Source of the DNA: VGSG01 sp040756375
GTDB taxonomy: Bacteria; Desulfobacterota; Desulfomonilia; Desulfomonilales; Desulfomonilaceae
Reading direction: 5' to 3'
DNA: 64,000 bases
Assembly: GCA_040756375.1 (NCBI GenBank)
Contig: JBFLZC010000001.1
Location: forward strand, 1 to 64,000
In this document: piece by piece, positions 1 to 8,347 of the stretch
Layout: each line of letters begins with the position of its first letter
Numbering within the stretch: the stretch's first letter is position 1
Translations under genes and position numbers: made by a program
Notes under the pieces: generated by a model
Database searches by the model: none
Seen by the model: the letters and a program-made list of their open reading frames with translations, nothing else
Told to the model about the DNA's origin: nothing

Positions 1-376
1 CGCCTCCTGTTGCTCTCCACCCCGCCTCACGGCGACGCAGTTACAGTCGGCTACAGGGTGTAGCGTACTCCTGGAGAGGACTTACACCTCTCTGACTATA
101 TGCGCTCACGGGCGCACCATTCCCGCGAAAGCGGGAATCTAGGCGTTCACAGACAATAGCTAGGGTCTTGCTAGGGAGAGCCGCTCACGACGTTGGGATT
201 GGGCAGTTCGCTACCGTCCTGGATTCCCGCGTCCGCGGGAATGACGAACGACTAAAGAGTCTTGGTTATGAGCCCTCTTTCTGTGACACAACGCAAACAT
301 CCGTTGATGAAGTATTGTGCCCGGAAAGCGCGTCATCCGAATTCATCCTCCGGCAGCACGCTTAATCAGCGATCCG
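1..376. other. Intergenic region with paired palindromes
   Basis: No convincing gene is visible here. A short open frame at 168-365 runs through a palindromic repeat and gives the low-complexity peptide typical of such repeats, so I do not call it. The rest of the stretch (1-115) is not recognised. Its only clear structure is the inverted pair of palindromes listed separately. Confidence 0.6.
116..250. repeat. MITE-like element with ATTCCCGCG palindromes
   Basis: Two palindromes of the ATTCCCGCG-n-CGCGGGAAT type lie at 119-138 and 223-242. The outward flanks (GGAATCTAGG on the left, CCTGGATTCC on the right) are inverted copies of each other, so the pair forms the ends of a roughly 130-bp element. 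Elements of this type are widespread, non-autonomous and intergenic in many bacteria. I see no transposase nearby. Confidence 0.6.
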
Positions 377-847
377 TCATTTCCGGGCGTTCACGATAAC
401 TGCTTCGCCTCGGACGCATTCTTCGCCGTTCGCGTATATTGAACAGGCCACGGTTCGGCTTCGAGTGCCCTTCTTAACGGCTTTGCCTCGTACGACCACT
501 TCCGTGTTTGTGGGAACAGCCTTGAGGAACTCGATGTTGAGGGCTCTTGTCCATCCTGCGGGAAGCTCTTCAGGAGGCTGGGCAGGGTCCAGGTTGTGTT
601 CCCGGCAGTCAGCCATGAACGCGGTCCAGGCGGAATGACAGTCGATCAGCGCGGCAGCTACTCCCCCGTTGAGATACCCAGGATACGCGCAATGATGCTC
701 CGCGGGCTGCCATCTCGCAATCAATTCGTCGCCTTGTACAAAGCTCTTCAGTTTGAGCCCGCCGTGATTATCCGCGCCGCAGCCGAAACAGTGGCGGATC
801 GGGTTGTCTTTGTGGAGGAGGTCCTGAACAGCCTGTTCTCCGTCCAT
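377..847 (-). CDS. PaaI-type hotdog thioesterase
   Basis: This 156-residue protein has the length and pattern of a single hotdog-fold thioesterase of the PaaI/4HBT superfamily, which hydrolyses acyl-CoA thioesters in the cytoplasm. The central helix region carries NGGVAAALIDCHS at about 60-72, with the conserved Asn-Gly-Gly and an Asp at 69. An unusual CFGCG motif (Cys20, Cys23) sits near the N-terminus. The ATG at 845-847 is used. It lies 22 bp downstream of the carboxyltransferase gene on the same strand, so the two are probably co-transcribed. The acyl substrate cannot be read from the sequence. Family assignment is fairly sure, function less so. Confidence 0.8.
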   Translation of the reverse strand: MDGEQAVQDLLHKDNPIRHCFGCGADNHGGLKLKSFVQGDELIARWQPAEHHCAYPGYLNGGVAAALIDCHSAWTAFMADCREHNLDPAQPPEELPAGWTRALNIEFLKAVPTNTEVVVRGKAVKKGTRSRTVACSIYANGEECVRGEAVIVNARK

Positions 848-869
848 ATTTTTGCTCCCGAGTCCGTCA

Positions 870-2219
870 TCAGGAAGCCCGGCTGAGCTTCTTCGCCTCG
901 AAGTATCCCGGAGCTTCGTGGGGGAAGATCGCGTGGATGAGTATCTCCTCGTCGGTCATGTTGGGGAATTTCTTCTCCAAATCCGGCCACATGGGTGGAA
1001 TCAATTCAGCAGGACGCACGGTTGTGGGTTGTTCGCCCTTGAGCACTCGCTGCTGGAGTTCCTTGTTCACGGGTCCGGGAGTTTCACCATACATGCCCTT
1101 GAGCAGGTTGGCTGTGTGGTTCGCGATAATGGTGTACCGACCAAGCATGACGTTGAACGTGGCCTGAGCAACCACTATCTGAGACGTGGGAGTCACCAAG
1201 GGGATCCACCCCAGATCCTCTCGCACTCTGGGTATCTCGTCGATGATCTCTTCGAGACGATCCAACGCGTTCTGGTCCCTGAGCTGACTGGTCAAGTTGG
1301 ACATAACTCCGCCCGGTATCTGGGTGACGAGCATCCTGCAATCCACACCGCTGTACGGGGCTTCAAACTCCTTGTAAGCCATGCGAACCATCTTGGCTTC
1401 CGCGGCGGCTTCGGTGAGTTTGTTCAGATCGCATCCCGTTTCGTATCCGAATTGGTGGAACGCGAAAACGAGTGACTCGGTGCACGGATGCCCGGTACCG
1501 CCGGCAAACGGGCTGAGGACGGAATCGATCATATCGCAGCCGGCTTCCACGGCTTTGAGCGCGGACATCATACCCATGCCGCAGTTGTCGTGGGTGTGGA
1601 GGTGAATGGGAACGTTCACGGCCTTCTTAAGGCTTGAAACCAATTCATATGCGGTGGCCGGATCGATCAGTCCGGCCATGTCCTTGATCGCGACTTGGTC
1701 CACCCCTTTGTCTTCCAGCTCGCGTGCTTTGGAAACGAACTTCTCGATGGTATGGACAGGGCTGATGGTGTAGCAGACCGCGCCTTCCGAGATTTTGCCG
1801 GTCTCTTTGATTGCTTTGATGACGGTCTCGTGGTTGCGGATGTCATCCAGCGCGTCGAAGATACGGAAGACGTCTATGCCGTTGCGCGCTGCCGCGTGTA
1901 CGAATTTGTAAACAACGTCGTCCGCGAAATTGCTGTACGCGACCAGGTTTTGGCCGCGGATGAGCATCATGCTCTTCACACCCGGCATAGCTTCTTTGAG
2001 CTTCCGGGCCCGTTCCCACGGATCTTCGCGGAGATACCTGACACAGACGTCAAAGGTGGCGCCACCCCAAGTTTCCGCGCCGTAAATGCCGCTGTCGGCC
2101 ATTTTTCGGGCCACTTGGAGCAGGTCTTCCAGTTTGATGCGTGTGGCGACTTTGCTCTGGGAGCCGTCCCTCAACGTGATATCGAAAATCTTCACCTTCT
2201 TGGGCTGAGCTGCAGCCAT
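870..2219 (-). CDS. Carboxyltransferase subunit (oxaloacetate/pyruvate/methylmalonyl-CoA type)
   Basis: The protein is a 449-residue carboxyltransferase of the pyruvate carboxylase B / oxaloacetate decarboxylase alpha / transcarboxylase 5S family, which moves CO2 between oxaloacetate or pyruvate and biotin. The TIM-barrel signatures are visible: DITLRDGSQS near residue 13, the AIKDMAG motif with the lysine that becomes carboxylated, and the metal-binding LHTHDN. The family often continues into a biotin carrier domain. Here the protein stops after the conserved carboxyltransferase C-domain, so a separate biotin carrier is needed. None is in the window. A role in propionate/methylmalonyl-CoA or pyruvate metabolism is plausible in a deltaproteobacterium. 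It is followed closely by the thioesterase gene. Confidence 0.88.
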   Translation of the reverse strand: MAAAQPKKVKIFDITLRDGSQSKVATRIKLEDLLQVARKMADSGIYGAETWGGATFDVCVRYLREDPWERARKLKEAMPGVKSMMLIRGQNLVAYSNFADDVVYKFVHAAARNGIDVFRIFDALDDIRNHETVIKAIKETGKISEGAVCYTISPVHTIEKFVSKARELEDKGVDQVAIKDMAGLIDPATAYELVSSLKKAVNVPIHLHTHDNCGMGMMSALKAVEAGCDMIDSVLSPFAGGTGHPCTESLVFAFHQFGYETGCDLNKLTEAAAEAKMVRMAYKEFEAPYSGVDCRMLVTQIPGGVMSNLTSQLRDQNALDRLEEIIDEIPRVREDLGWIPLVTPTSQIVVAQATFNVMLGRYTIIANHTANLLKGMYGETPGPVNKELQQRVLKGEQPTTVRPAELIPPMWPDLEKKFPNMTDEEILIHAIFPHEAPGYFEAKKLSRAS

Positions 2220-2447
2220 GACTGACCTCCAACGACGCTTCTATCCTGCGGGTGTTCCTCACGAGGTGCTTCAAAGACGTTCTCGTGAGGCTGCACCATT
2301 TCTTTGCAACGCTCGACGATATGCTCACTGCCTGGGGTGGATTCCGTCCGTCGACTCTGCAGGACCTCCGGCAGGATAACGGGTCCCCCGCACACCGCTT
2401 CGTTTGAAAACGACACAGGCGCAATGAACAATTCTGTAATTTTAGAC

Positions 2448-5120
2448 CTATTCCGGATGCTTGGCAAGCATATCAACGTTCTGTGAATTCTGCGCGTCCA
2501 AAGGGAAGAGTTCTTTCACAAGTGCGATTTCGTCCTCTCTGGCAACCACACGAGCATCCAATCTGGCTGCCCGAAGGGCCTCCAGGATCGAGTGGTAAAT
2601 GCGTCCTTGAGGGTACCCCAATGCGATTAGATCATCTCCGCGTAACAGCGGCTTCACATGCCTCAGCTTCGTGATGTAATCCGAGATTTGCTTCCTGGTG
2701 TCTTCCCGGGCTGTTCTGGCCATCATGAACAGGAGGGCCTCCATGGAAAGCGGGTTCAAGAGACGCACGAGCTGGCTGGGCTTGGCAGCCTCACCGCGAG
2801 CTAGGGCCGCCAGCGCTCCCCGAAGCAGCTCCCGCTCTCTGCCAAGGGCTTGCGCCCTGTTGGGCGGTATGGAAAACCGACTGACCACACCGATGAAATC
2901 GTCAGAAGAGAGGCCATCGGTAATGGCCAGAAAGTAAATGATCCAGGGTTCAACCTTCACGCCAAGGTAAAGGTATCGCCACCAGGCAAGCACAGCGATC
3001 ACTCCGTCCACGAGAGCTCGGATGCGGGCCGAAAACTCCAGCGACGGATGGAGCGCCTTGAAAACACCCATCTCCTCCATGAGACTCAATCCCGGGATCG
3101 GATTCTTCTCGTCCAGGGTGTGTATGAGCTCGTTCAGGAGGCGTTTGCCCTCAACTCTCTCGAACATGCGCAACTGGATTGCGGCCTTCATTAAACCCAG
3201 TGTGTGCCGCGCAACGGTGAAGCCGAAACGGCTGCTGAAGCGTAACGCTCTGAGAATCCTCGTCGGATCTTCCACAAAAGCCAGGTTGTGCAAGACCCGG
3301 ATCACCCGCTCCTTGATATCGCGGGCGCCGCCGAAGAAGTCCAATACCTGGCCAAAGCTACCCGGATTGAGGCTCACGGCAAGAGTGTTGATCGTGAAGT
3401 CCCTTCGGTACAGATCGCGCTTGATGGAACTGGTCTCCACAGTTGGAAGCGCTCCAGGGCTTTGATAGTACTCGTGCCGAGCAGTGGCCACGTCGATCTT
3501 GAACCCATCCGCGAACGTCACCACAGCGGTGCCGAACTTCTCATGCCCCTTAACTCTGGACCCACGGAAGATCGATGCAAACTCCTTCGCAAACTGAATC
3601 CCCTTCCCTTCCACCACCAAGTCGAGGTCCAGATTCGGATTGCGCAACAGGATGTCTCGAACCGCTCCGCCCACCAGATACGCGTCCTCTTCGCGACGTT
3701 CAGCCACTTCTCCTGCGTGGATGAGGATGTCGAGCACTTCATCAGGGAGCATCTCCTCTATAAGCCGCTTGATATTCTTCTTGCGCACACGCCCGGATGG
3801 AAAATCCTCGGGACGACTAGCATCCTTTGCGCGGGGCAATCGAAGGTGTTGCAGCAGATCTGTGCGAGTGATCACCCCGATAAGATGTCCTTCATCCAAC
3901 ACGGGTACGAGTCGGCGCAAACCGTGCAAGGCTATCTGGAGCACCTTGTCGATTGAGTCATGCGGGCCGACCGCGACCACTTCCGGGTCCATATACCCTT
4001 TCACCGGCTGGTCTTCGAAGCCGTGGTGCAGGGCCTTGTCCAGCAACTGACGGTGCAGTATTCCCACGACCGTGCCGTCGCGCACCACGGGGAGCGAGTT
4101 GATCTGATAGCGCCCCAAGGATTCCGCGGCCTCCTTGAGGGTCTGACTCTCGGTGATGGTTACCACAGGACGCGTCATAATCTGCGCGGCTTCTCGCAGT
4201 GGTGTTACTTTTGCCTCCAGGAGGCTGACAAGCCTTTCTCGTGCTTCATACAGAGACAGACCTACAATGGTGGCACTTGCGGCACTGGGATGACCTCCAC
4301 CACCGAATTCGGCCGCGATCTCTGCTGCGTTCACCTCCGGGATTGCGCTTCGAGCGACCAGGTGCACCCGAGAATCCATGCGCACCAGGGCAAGAATCGC
4401 GCCCGGATTCTCCATGTCTCTATACTTTTGCACGAGCACAGCAATATCCGACACGTAACCTTTCACGCTTGCCGTGCAAACGAGCACGTCCAGCCCGGCA
4501 AGATTGAGCAACTCCGATTCTTCTATGAGCTGATGAAGCACCTCGATCTGGTCTTTGTTCAGATCGGTAGTCATCATATTCGAGACGATGTTGAGATTCG
4601 CGCCACAGGAGAGGAGCCACGCGGCCGCGTCAAGATCTTCCGCGGTAGTTGACGGATAGGTGAACGATCCTGTGTCCTCGTACAAGCCCAGGGCCATTAT
4701 GGTGGCTTCTTCCTCGGTAATCTCCAATTCCCGGTCGCGTATCTCGCGGCTCAAGATGGTGGTCGTAGCTCCCACTTCTCTAACGACTTCCACTGTGCCT
4801 CGTATGTCCTCCTCCGAATCAGGGTGATGGTCATACACGTGGATTTCGACTCGATCTTCATCTGCCAGGGGAGCGAACCTTCCGATCCTGCTCTTCTGTC
4901 TGGTATCCACCACGATGAGCCGATCCACTTTGGCAAGATCGATGTCCTTGGCCCGGTCTATCGCGAGGATGTACAGGGTAGATTCCATGAAGAAATCCCG
5001 AAGGCTCTTTTCCTGAGAACCGGGAAACGCGACGATTGCGTCAGGATAGAGCCTCTTGGCCGCAACCATGGAAGCAAACGCGTCGAAATCCGCGTTCAGA
5101 TGTGTGGTTATGACATCCAT
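2448..5120 (-). CDS. tRNA nucleotidyltransferase with DHH and CBS domains (A-adding type)
   Basis: This 890-residue protein combines three parts in order. An N-terminal DHH/DHHA1 phosphoesterase-like region (about 1-310) carries HLNADFDAF and VYDHHPD. A CBS pair (about 315-430) follows. The C-terminal half (about 480-870) is a poly(A) polymerase / CCA-type nucleotidyltransferase with LVGGAVRDILL and NLDLDLVVEG holding the catalytic Asp pair. In several deep-branching bacteria and deltaproteobacteria this architecture is the A-adding enzyme that finishes the tRNA 3' CCA after a separate CC-adding enzyme. No CC-adding partner is in the window. The gene is divergent from the DUF3999-like gene at 5277. 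Confidence 0.87.
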   Translation of the reverse strand: MDVITTHLNADFDAFASMVAAKRLYPDAIVAFPGSQEKSLRDFFMESTLYILAIDRAKDIDLAKVDRLIVVDTRQKSRIGRFAPLADEDRVEIHVYDHHPDSEEDIRGTVEVVREVGATTTILSREIRDRELEITEEEATIMALGLYEDTGSFTYPSTTAEDLDAAAWLLSCGANLNIVSNMMTTDLNKDQIEVLHQLIEESELLNLAGLDVLVCTASVKGYVSDIAVLVQKYRDMENPGAILALVRMDSRVHLVARSAIPEVNAAEIAAEFGGGGHPSAASATIVGLSLYEARERLVSLLEAKVTPLREAAQIMTRPVVTITESQTLKEAAESLGRYQINSLPVVRDGTVVGILHRQLLDKALHHGFEDQPVKGYMDPEVVAVGPHDSIDKVLQIALHGLRRLVPVLDEGHLIGVITRTDLLQHLRLPRAKDASRPEDFPSGRVRKKNIKRLIEEMLPDEVLDILIHAGEVAERREEDAYLVGGAVRDILLRNPNLDLDLVVEGKGIQFAKEFASIFRGSRVKGHEKFGTAVVTFADGFKIDVATARHEYYQSPGALPTVETSSIKRDLYRRDFTINTLAVSLNPGSFGQVLDFFGGARDIKERVIRVLHNLAFVEDPTRILRALRFSSRFGFTVARHTLGLMKAAIQLRMFERVEGKRLLNELIHTLDEKNPIPGLSLMEEMGVFKALHPSLEFSARIRALVDGVIAVLAWWRYLYLGVKVEPWIIYFLAITDGLSSDDFIGVVSRFSIPPNRAQALGRERELLRGALAALARGEAAKPSQLVRLLNPLSMEALLFMMARTAREDTRKQISDYITKLRHVKPLLRGDDLIALGYPQGRIYHSILEALRAARLDARVVAREDEIALVKELFPLDAQNSQNVDMLAKHPE

Positions 5121-5239
5121 AGCCGGTGTCTTACCGATCCAGTGCTAATACGAAAACCATAACACGCATAGGCTGTTGCGGCAACGGCGGAGCATACGGT
5201 TCGCGCCGCGCCAGGCCTGCGCCTGTTCTCATCTAGTGC

Positions 5240-5268
5240 TTGATCCCGATCAACTCAGCGCCTATAAT
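5240..5268 (+). promoter_or_regulatory. Sigma-70-type promoter upstream of the 5277 gene
   Basis: A TTGATC box at 5240-5245 is followed by exactly 17 bp and a perfect TATAAT at 5263-5268. The predicted transcription start (about 5275-5277) coincides with the ATG at 5277, so the mRNA would be leaderless or nearly so if both calls are right. Confidence 0.6.
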
Positions 5269-5276
5269 GGGTCGCC

Positions 5277-6653
5277 ATGTTGCGGAGGGCACCAGTAAGT
5301 CAATTGCAGAAAGGTTGGGTAGGAACACGAAGTGTCCTCGCGGCGCTCGCGCTCGTCCTTCTGCCGGCCGCGTTCTCATCGCATCAGGTCTGGGCAAGTG
5401 AGGATCTCTCTCAATGGAAGCGGATCAGAAGCATACAAGTCCCGGAAAATACTCCTTCAGGACCTATCGCGATAGCGCTCGATTCCACGATCTTGACGAA
5501 ATGCCGGAAAGACCTTGCTGACGTACGGGTCGTTTCGTCTTCGGGCGGACCTGTCCCGATCGTGGTCCAGGATGGGAGCCCGCCTCCTACTCCCGAACCT
5601 TTTCCAACAAAGACCTTTCGCATGGCACGCAGGCCGGGGCAGTGGACTGACATATGGGTGGACAAGTCTTCGAAGATCCTGACGCAGGGTATTATGTTGC
5701 AAACAAGCGCGAAGAACTTTGTCCGCAAAGTGGAGGTTCGAGGATCGGACAATATCAAGGAGAGCTTCGTCATCAGATTGGACGCGCTCATAGCCAGGCT
5801 CGACAAGCCGATTCCCCTTGAAGCCCTGCTGATCCGGCACCCGTTAAACAATTTCCAATACTTGCACATTCGCATTCTCGAAGACGGCAAGACGTCGCCC
5901 GAAATAGGATCTGTGCTGTGCCATTCCGCCGTGCCTGAATCCCCCAGACACAAGACCCTCCATGCGCGAGTGCTGCAGAACAGGGCTGTCCGTGAGGAAA
6001 ATGCCACGGTGATTGTGGCCGACTTCGGGGAGGAGCGATTTCCGGTCTCACGCGTGGAGATCGAGACCCCGGATCGAGATTTCGTCAAGAAGGTCAGCGT
6101 GGGCTTCAGTTCTTCACCGTCAGGGAATGACTGGAAAGAAGCGTTTAGCGGGACATTCTTCCGCCTGACTCGCGAACACGCGGTGCAAGAAAACCTGCAC
6201 GCGGACATAACTCCGGAGCTGTCTCGGTACCTGCGGCTCAAGCTCTTCGGCCCGGGAGGCCCAAGGATAAGCGTGGAGCAGATCAAGGTAGAGTCGTATG
6301 TGCCCGCGGTCGCGTTCCTGTATCAGTTAGGCCAAGAGTACAGCCTCGTGTATGACAACCCGGGGGCAATTGCGACAGTGCCTGGAGAAGACCTTGCCAG
6401 AATAGACCTTGCAGCCGCACTCAACATGTATCCTCAGCCCAAGCTCGGGCCGGAACAGACGCATGTTGTCCAGGTCAAGCAACAGCCTCCTCCTCCCAAA
6501 GTCGAGGACAAGCCACGCTTTGATATGTGGCAGGCCGCCGGCGTAGTGATGTTGCTCTCGGGTCTTGTTCTTGTGTTCGGACTGATGCTCAAGTCGAGAT
6601 CCCAGGGTAAGGACCGTCTTGCACGAAACGCTCGATTGATGAATTCAAGGTGA
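5277..6653 (+). CDS. DUF3999-like exported, membrane-anchored protein
   Basis: The 458-residue protein has an N-terminal hydrophobic signal segment at about 19-38. A long beta-rich extracytoplasmic part follows, then a proline-rich stretch near 400 and a single transmembrane helix at about 420-441 with a basic cytoplasmic tail. This layout and the length fit the DUF3999 family, whose function is unknown. The start is uncertain. The ATG at 5277 lies right at the predicted transcription start and has no upstream Shine-Dalgarno, while a GGAGG at 5284-5288 lies inside the frame. A TTG at 5304 is the alternative start. No operon partner is obvious; the next gene is on the other strand. Confidence 0.65.
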   Translation: MLRRAPVSQLQKGWVGTRSVLAALALVLLPAAFSSHQVWASEDLSQWKRIRSIQVPENTPSGPIAIALDSTILTKCRKDLADVRVVSSSGGPVPIVVQDGSPPPTPEPFPTKTFRMARRPGQWTDIWVDKSSKILTQGIMLQTSAKNFVRKVEVRGSDNIKESFVIRLDALIARLDKPIPLEALLIRHPLNNFQYLHIRILEDGKTSPEIGSVLCHSAVPESPRHKTLHARVLQNRAVREENATVIVADFGEERFPVSRVEIETPDRDFVKKVSVGFSSSPSGNDWKEAFSGTFFRLTREHAVQENLHADITPELSRYLRLKLFGPGGPRISVEQIKVESYVPAVAFLYQLGQEYSLVYDNPGAIATVPGEDLARIDLAAALNMYPQPKLGPEQTHVVQVKQQPPPPKVEDKPRFDMWQAAGVVMLLSGLVLVFGLMLKSRSQGKDRLARNARLMNSR

Positions 6654-6775
6654 CATGATCAGGGTGGTGATTGGCGCCTCGCTCACGGGCGAGAAATCCG
6701 CTCAATGAGCCTCGGCAACAAATGCAGCTCGGCGAGCGTCGGCCCGACTGTAAGGCCGATCTCGGGAAGATTACT

Positions 6776-6979
6776 TTACCCGTATCTCCGCATTCTTCTC
6801 AATTTCTTGAGGGCTCTCTTCCGGGCCAGTATGGCCTTCTTCTTTCTCTTGACACTCGGCTTGTCGTATGCACGTCTCTTCTTGACTTCTGCGAGCACTC
6901 CGGAACGCTGGATTTGTTTCTTGAATCTTCTTATGGCGCTGTCAAACGGTTCATCTTCTCTTACCACGACACCCGGCAT
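6776..6979 (-). CDS. rpsU: 30S ribosomal protein S21
   Basis: This is a 67-residue, strongly basic protein. Its N-terminal pattern (MPGVVVREDEPFDSAIRRFK) and Arg/Lys-rich C-terminus are diagnostic of ribosomal protein S21, a small-subunit protein involved in translation initiation. Length matches the family. It stands alone here, away from the usual dnaG/rpoD neighbourhood, but is on the same strand as the RRM RNA-binding gene upstream (stop at 7143). Confidence 0.95.
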   Translation of the reverse strand: MPGVVVREDEPFDSAIRRFKKQIQRSGVLAEVKKRRAYDKPSVKRKKKAILARKRALKKLRRMRRYG

Positions 6980-7142
6980 GGATTTGTTCTCCTTTCGCGG
7001 GCAAACGAATCGTTATCCCACCCACCGTGACGCTTACTCTGAAAGGCCGGAAGTCTAGGCACCGTTCTGGAAGAAAGGCCAGGCAAGAATTCGCGGACGC
7101 GCATCCTTGCCCGACACTCATGATGATTTTACGGAGAGCAGG

Positions 7143-7436
7143 TTACCAGCGCGATCTTCCCGCGTCTCGCCGTCCGCCTCCGGAATTGTTTTTCGGACGA
7201 GCCTCATTTACCTTCAGGCTGCGGCCATTAAGGTCCTTGGAATCCAGTTCCTGGATCGCTCGAAGACCTTCTTCACGGTTTTCCATCTCGATGAATCCGA
7301 ATCCTCGGGATCGGCCCGTGAACTGGTCAGCGATGATCTTCGCGGACTCGACGACCCCATAGGTCTCGAACAAGCCCTTGAGTTCGCTTTCGCTGGCATC
7401 GAAAGACAGGTTTCCAACGTAAATGTTAATACTCAT
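7143..7436 (-). CDS. Small RRM RNA-binding protein, copy 1
   Basis: This 97-residue protein is a single RNA-recognition motif with RNP2 (IYVGNL, 5-10) and RNP1 (RGFGFIEM, 44-51), followed by a short Gly/Arg-rich tail. Such small RRM proteins bind single-stranded RNA and in cyanobacteria and some proteobacteria are often cold- or stress-induced. The ATG at 7434-7436 is preceded by AAAGGAG at a good distance. A second gene at 10819-11112 encodes a protein identical at 83 of 97 positions, and the two share a long conserved leader. The gene is probably expressed from the promoter at 7654-7682 with a leader of about 210 nt. Confidence 0.92.
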   Translation of the reverse strand: MSINIYVGNLSFDASESELKGLFETYGVVESAKIIADQFTGRSRGFGFIEMENREEGLRAIQELDSKDLNGRSLKVNEARPKNNSGGGRRDAGRSRW

Positions 7437-7650
7437 TCTCTAGCTCCTTTGGAAAGTGCACCGGACAATTCTCGCACAGTGCGGTTTGAGGTAAACGAAC
7501 AGGGGCTCTGTGTGAACGGGGAAAGACCAGCTTGCTATAGGGCGGGAAGGTCCTCGCCACGGGCGCCTATGTCGTCAGATCTTAATCCTTGCATAACGCC
7601 CGTCGCGCTGACGAGAGATCGACTGGAGAAACACAGGTTAAGGTTCTATA
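7437..7650 (-). promoter_or_regulatory. Conserved 5' leader of RRM gene copy 1
   Basis: Positions 7495-7643 align without gaps to 11170-11318 upstream of the second RRM gene. By hand count 134 of 149 bases match, about 90 percent, although nothing is coded there. Between this block and the ribosome binding site the two leaders diverge. The conserved block can form a 7-bp stem (7559-7565 with 7597-7603) unchanged in both copies. I infer a structured regulatory 5' UTR, perhaps a cold-shock-type or autoregulatory element. The mechanism is not shown by the sequence. Confidence 0.6.
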
Positions 7651-7653
7651 CAC

Positions 7654-7682
7654 AGAGTAGACGGCAAATATCTGCTTGTCAA
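7654..7682 (-). promoter_or_regulatory. Promoter of RRM gene copy 1
   Basis: Read on the minus strand, a perfect TTGACA (7677-7682) is followed by 17 bp and TACTCT (7654-7659). The -10 box is weak, but the corresponding place upstream of the second copy has TTGACA, 17 bp and TAATAT, which supports the call. It puts the transcript start just upstream of the conserved leader. Confidence 0.55.
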
Positions 7683-8347
7683 GCTATTCTGGTTCATGAT
7701 TCCATTTTCCCATATTCGGATGAGTTGTTCCGCGGCTCTAGGTGCCGCTAGATTTATTTCTATGTCCAGGAGACGCAGAAAGTGCGCTTGATTGATTTCT
7801 CCTTAGATTGATCCAAGATCCAACTCTTGATTCTGCGGATTGCCTTCTCAGCCTCCGCAATAACCGGGCGTTTTCACAGAGATTTGGCCGCTCGCAAAGC
7901 GGGGAGCGTCCCTCTCGGGAAACCGAGAATACCTTGTCAGGGCAACCAATCAGTAACGCAGGGAAAGAATGTCATTGCGAGCGGAGCGAAGCAATCTCCT
8001 TTGGCACAAGAAGAGATTGCTTCGTCCCCCGGATCGAGTCCGGGGTCCTCGCAATGACAGGTGAGACAGGCTTCCGTCCCGCACGTAACTGAATCCTTAC
8101 TTGTGAGGTTCTTTTGCCATTGATCTCAGTGACTCGCTGAGCCTAGAATAGTTTGTTGATGTGGGCTTTTGGTACTTGGTACTCACTGTATGGTTAGTCT
8201 GCCCAGGAACCTAAGTAAGCGACCTCCGCTGTTTCGTCTTGATGTGGCATGAGGCCGGTGGCGTCTGGACTGGTGCTGAGCGTCCAGCAAGCGACTGGTC
8301 GCTGGAAGAATTGCTCAGAAGGGGGCCGAGCTTTGCAGACACAGAGG
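7683..8347. other. Intergenic region between RRM copy 1 and the sulfatase gene
   Basis: This stretch lies between the divergent RRM and sulfatase-like genes. Apart from the palindromic repeat at 7971-8058, I see no gene, RNA or clear promoter. Short open frames at 7808-8092 run through the repeat and are not coding. The part from 8249 could be an N-terminal extension of the sulfatase gene, but I favour the later start. Confidence 0.5.
7971..8058. repeat. Palindromic GTCATTGCGAG...CTCGCAATGAC repeat
   Basis: The element begins with GTCATTGCGAGCGGAGCGAA and ends with CTCGCAATGAC. Inner arms GAAGCAATCTC and GAGATTGCTTC are also inverted, and a further CCCCCGGATCGAGTCCGGGG hairpin lies near the right end. 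This family of intergenic palindromes occurs in many bacterial genomes. No coding capacity is seen. Confidence 0.75.

Noticed and set aside
168..365. 65-residue open frame
   Set aside because: It runs through a palindromic repeat and gives the repeat-derived peptide LDSRVRGNDE.
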